From JAMWCX01 sp964352425 (lineage in GTDB: Bacteria; Omnitrophota; Gorgyraeia; 2-01-FULL-45-10): a stretch of 64,000 nucleotides of DNA. The DNA lies in NCBI GenBank assembly GCA_964352425.1, contig CAYGRZ010000004.1:1-64000 (forward strand), written 5' to 3'. The notes below the pieces were generated by a model. The model did no database searches and had not been told where the DNA came from. It saw only the letters and a list, made by a program, of their open reading frames with translations. The position numbers were made by a program, and so were the translations under genes. Positions 59,001-62,000 of the stretch are shown one piece after another (the stretch's first letter is position 1; each line of letters opens with the position of its first letter).

Positions 59001-62000
59001 TTATCGACGATCGCGTCTATGGTTTCATCATTCAGCGCGCCTGCCGGTATAGCCGCCCTGTCAAAACCCATCTCCTCCAGCGCGCTCAGGATGTTTTCGA
59101 TTGTCGCTGCGATGCGCGCGGCATCTCCCCTGCTCGAGACGGCTATCATTTCTGCCTTCACATAATCGACCTGAGAGATGATTCCTTTGTCCGCTCTCTC
59201 CTTAGCTATCTTGGCGGAGGCGGCGGCATCGGCCTCGATCCCCTGTAAAACTTCAAGCCTGGCACGGCTTAGCGACAGCAATTTCATGAGGCGCACGCTA
59301 TTCACATATCTCGCCCCCAGCTCCTCCATCAGGTCCGTCCTGGAAAGAGCCGTGTTCAGCTTCTGTATCTCTGCCGTTGAGGTGGTCGGGAATTTTATAG
59401 TAAGGCCCACCCCGAGCGGCGTCGTTGTCGTAACGGAGTATGCCTTTTCCGTGGCTGTCGCGTCAACGTCTCTGGTTGTCGTGCTGAATTTTGCGTGTAA
59501 TGCCAGCCTGAAATTGCTGTTCTTATCGGCAAATATCTCATTCAATATGCTGCTCTGTATCCCGAATGCCTTAAGCAGCGCCCTGGCATCCCCGCCGCTT
59601 TCTTTTCCCCTTGACCGCACGGCCTTTTCTTTCAGGGCAAGAAGTTCGCTTTGCAGGGCCTGGTTCACAGCCGTCATATCGTCCGTGTCTATCGCTACGG
59701 CGTCCGCGCCGTCGTAATCACCCAGGTCCCGTATCATGGCGAGAGACCGCTCCCGCGCTTGCCTGGCGACCTCGTAGAGCCGCTTGGCGTCTTCTTTTCT
59801 GGCCGTCAGGTCCTGTATGGGCCACGCTTTGGAAGGCCGGGCTCTCGCCTGTTTATATGCCTCCCCGAGCGCCCGGAGATTCTTCTCGTAGGCATCTTTT
59901 GCCAGCGCTTCGGCGGTCCCGGCCGCCTTGTAAATATCCATCGCCTTCCTGATGTTTAACAGGAGATCGTAACAGTAGAGATACTCTTCGAGCTCTCCGC
60001 CTTCCATGTTCTGTCTGGCGATGACCCGGCTTATATCTCTCGTGGCATCCCATACGACCCAATCGAGCTGGGCTCCGTACGATACGAAATTCCCCGTCGC
60101 TGACGAACCTATGCCGGCGCTCAGCGTAAGCTCCGGAGCATACTGCGCCCACTTGCTCTGCTTCTTCGCCAGTATCCGCTGTATCCTTGTATTCGACCTC
60201 GTGGCCTCCGCCCGTGCCGATTCCATACCATGCCTGTACACATCTCCGAGCGTGACTTTTTTCTGAGCCTCGACAGCGCCCGTCGTAAGAAGCCCGAGCT
60301 CGCTGTTCACGGATTCTATTTCGGAATCTACGGACCTTTGCAGCTCTTTCTGCTCTCCTTCAAGGCGCAGGCTCTCGGCTTCCTTCCTCTTCAGTTCCTC
60401 TGCGGCTCTGGTACGCTTCGCGTTAAGCTCATTTTCAGAGGCCTTGATCATGAACGCAAACTCTTTTTCGGCGGCCTCTTTGGCTGCGGCGCGCGCGGCG
60501 GCGAGATCGGGTTTCTGTCTGACTATGCCCCGTATGCCGGCCTTGACGCGGTCGAGCATCGAGGGCGCCGGCGCGGGGATGGTTGTAGCCGGCAGTTGCA
60601 CCGAAGGCTTCGGCATTGAAAGCGCGGGTGCCGTCGGTACCGGCGCTGTCGGTACCGGCGCCGGCGCTGCCTTCTCAGGCAGTATATTCTCGGGCTTTAC
60701 CCCGGCAAAATCGAACTTCTGAGCGCCATAGATCTCGGCCAGGAGGCTGTATTTACCGACCGATTTTAAATACTTTTCGACATATTCCGAGTTCTTCGAT
60801 CCTGCGAGCCCCAATACGAGCATTCCCTGGTCAAACGCGAGTATGGTCCTGCCCTTTGTCCCTTCTTTCGTTATGACATCGACCCATCCTTGCGGCGTCA
60901 TTACACTGGGATACGCCGCCTTCAGGCTGTTGATAAGGCTGGATCCGACCCGCGGGATCACAAGGCCTGTAAGCGCGGAAGCATGAGGCGATCCTGCGCT
61001 GGTAAAGACATCCTTAGTATTATTGAATACTGCTACCGTCTCGGCTATCGCGGGAACGCCGAATACCGGATATGTGCCGCGCTTGAGCCCGCTTGCCGTA
61101 GACAGGAGGGCCGGCAATCCCCTGACGTTAAGCGCATAATCGATGTGAATTGCAATAGTGTTGAGGTTGGCCTTCGCATAGCCTTCGGGCGATAAGGCGC
61201 TTTCGTTGATCCAGGCGTTCGGCAGCAAGGCCTGGAAGACCGTCCCGTCCCACGTATAGACGGCGTATATCTCCTCGCCCTCCCGCGTAATGTATGGAGT
61301 CTTGGTTACCGGTAATTCCATGTTAGTGAACGCCTTGACCGGTACCTGGCCGTCGCTGAACAGGATCGCCCACAGGGGTGCTATCCTGCTCTCATTGTAC
61401 CTTCTGTCCAGGTGATATTCGGTTTTCAGTTTATAGCCGGCCCGCAGCAATCCGCTGCCTATTGTGGTCTTTTTGTTTCCATCATACAATGCCGCCCAAC
61501 CCTTCTTCTGCGCATCTATGATCTTTTGTGCGGCCGCGGCTATATCTTTATTCTTCCCGTCATCCTGGAATCTTCCTATCAAAGCGGCCAGGGACCAGCA
61601 GAGGTTCCCGTTATCTACCGCGGACACGCCGCGCGCCTCATCCTTGACCGCTGTGCCGTGTTTAAACTGGTACCACCAGAACAAGCCGCTGATATTTTGG
61701 CTCTTATCCGCCTGCAGTTCCTGCAGGGACCCTAAGGCTTTTCTTATTCTGGTGAGGGCCTCGGCAGGCGTAACGCCTTCCATCTCGGCGTCGCCCGAGG
61801 CGACCAGCATCATGCAGTTCAGGTATACACCCGCATCCGTCGGGTTAAAATATTTCCCGGTACTGTCAATGGACTTCCTGCTGCTGTCCAGCAGGATGTG
61901 GTTGTACGGCAGGCCCGTAGAACTGTCTATGTTGTCCTTAAAATACCTCAGGTTCTCTTTTATTGCTGCTTTTCTGCCGTTCTCTTCTATCTGTGCCGTA

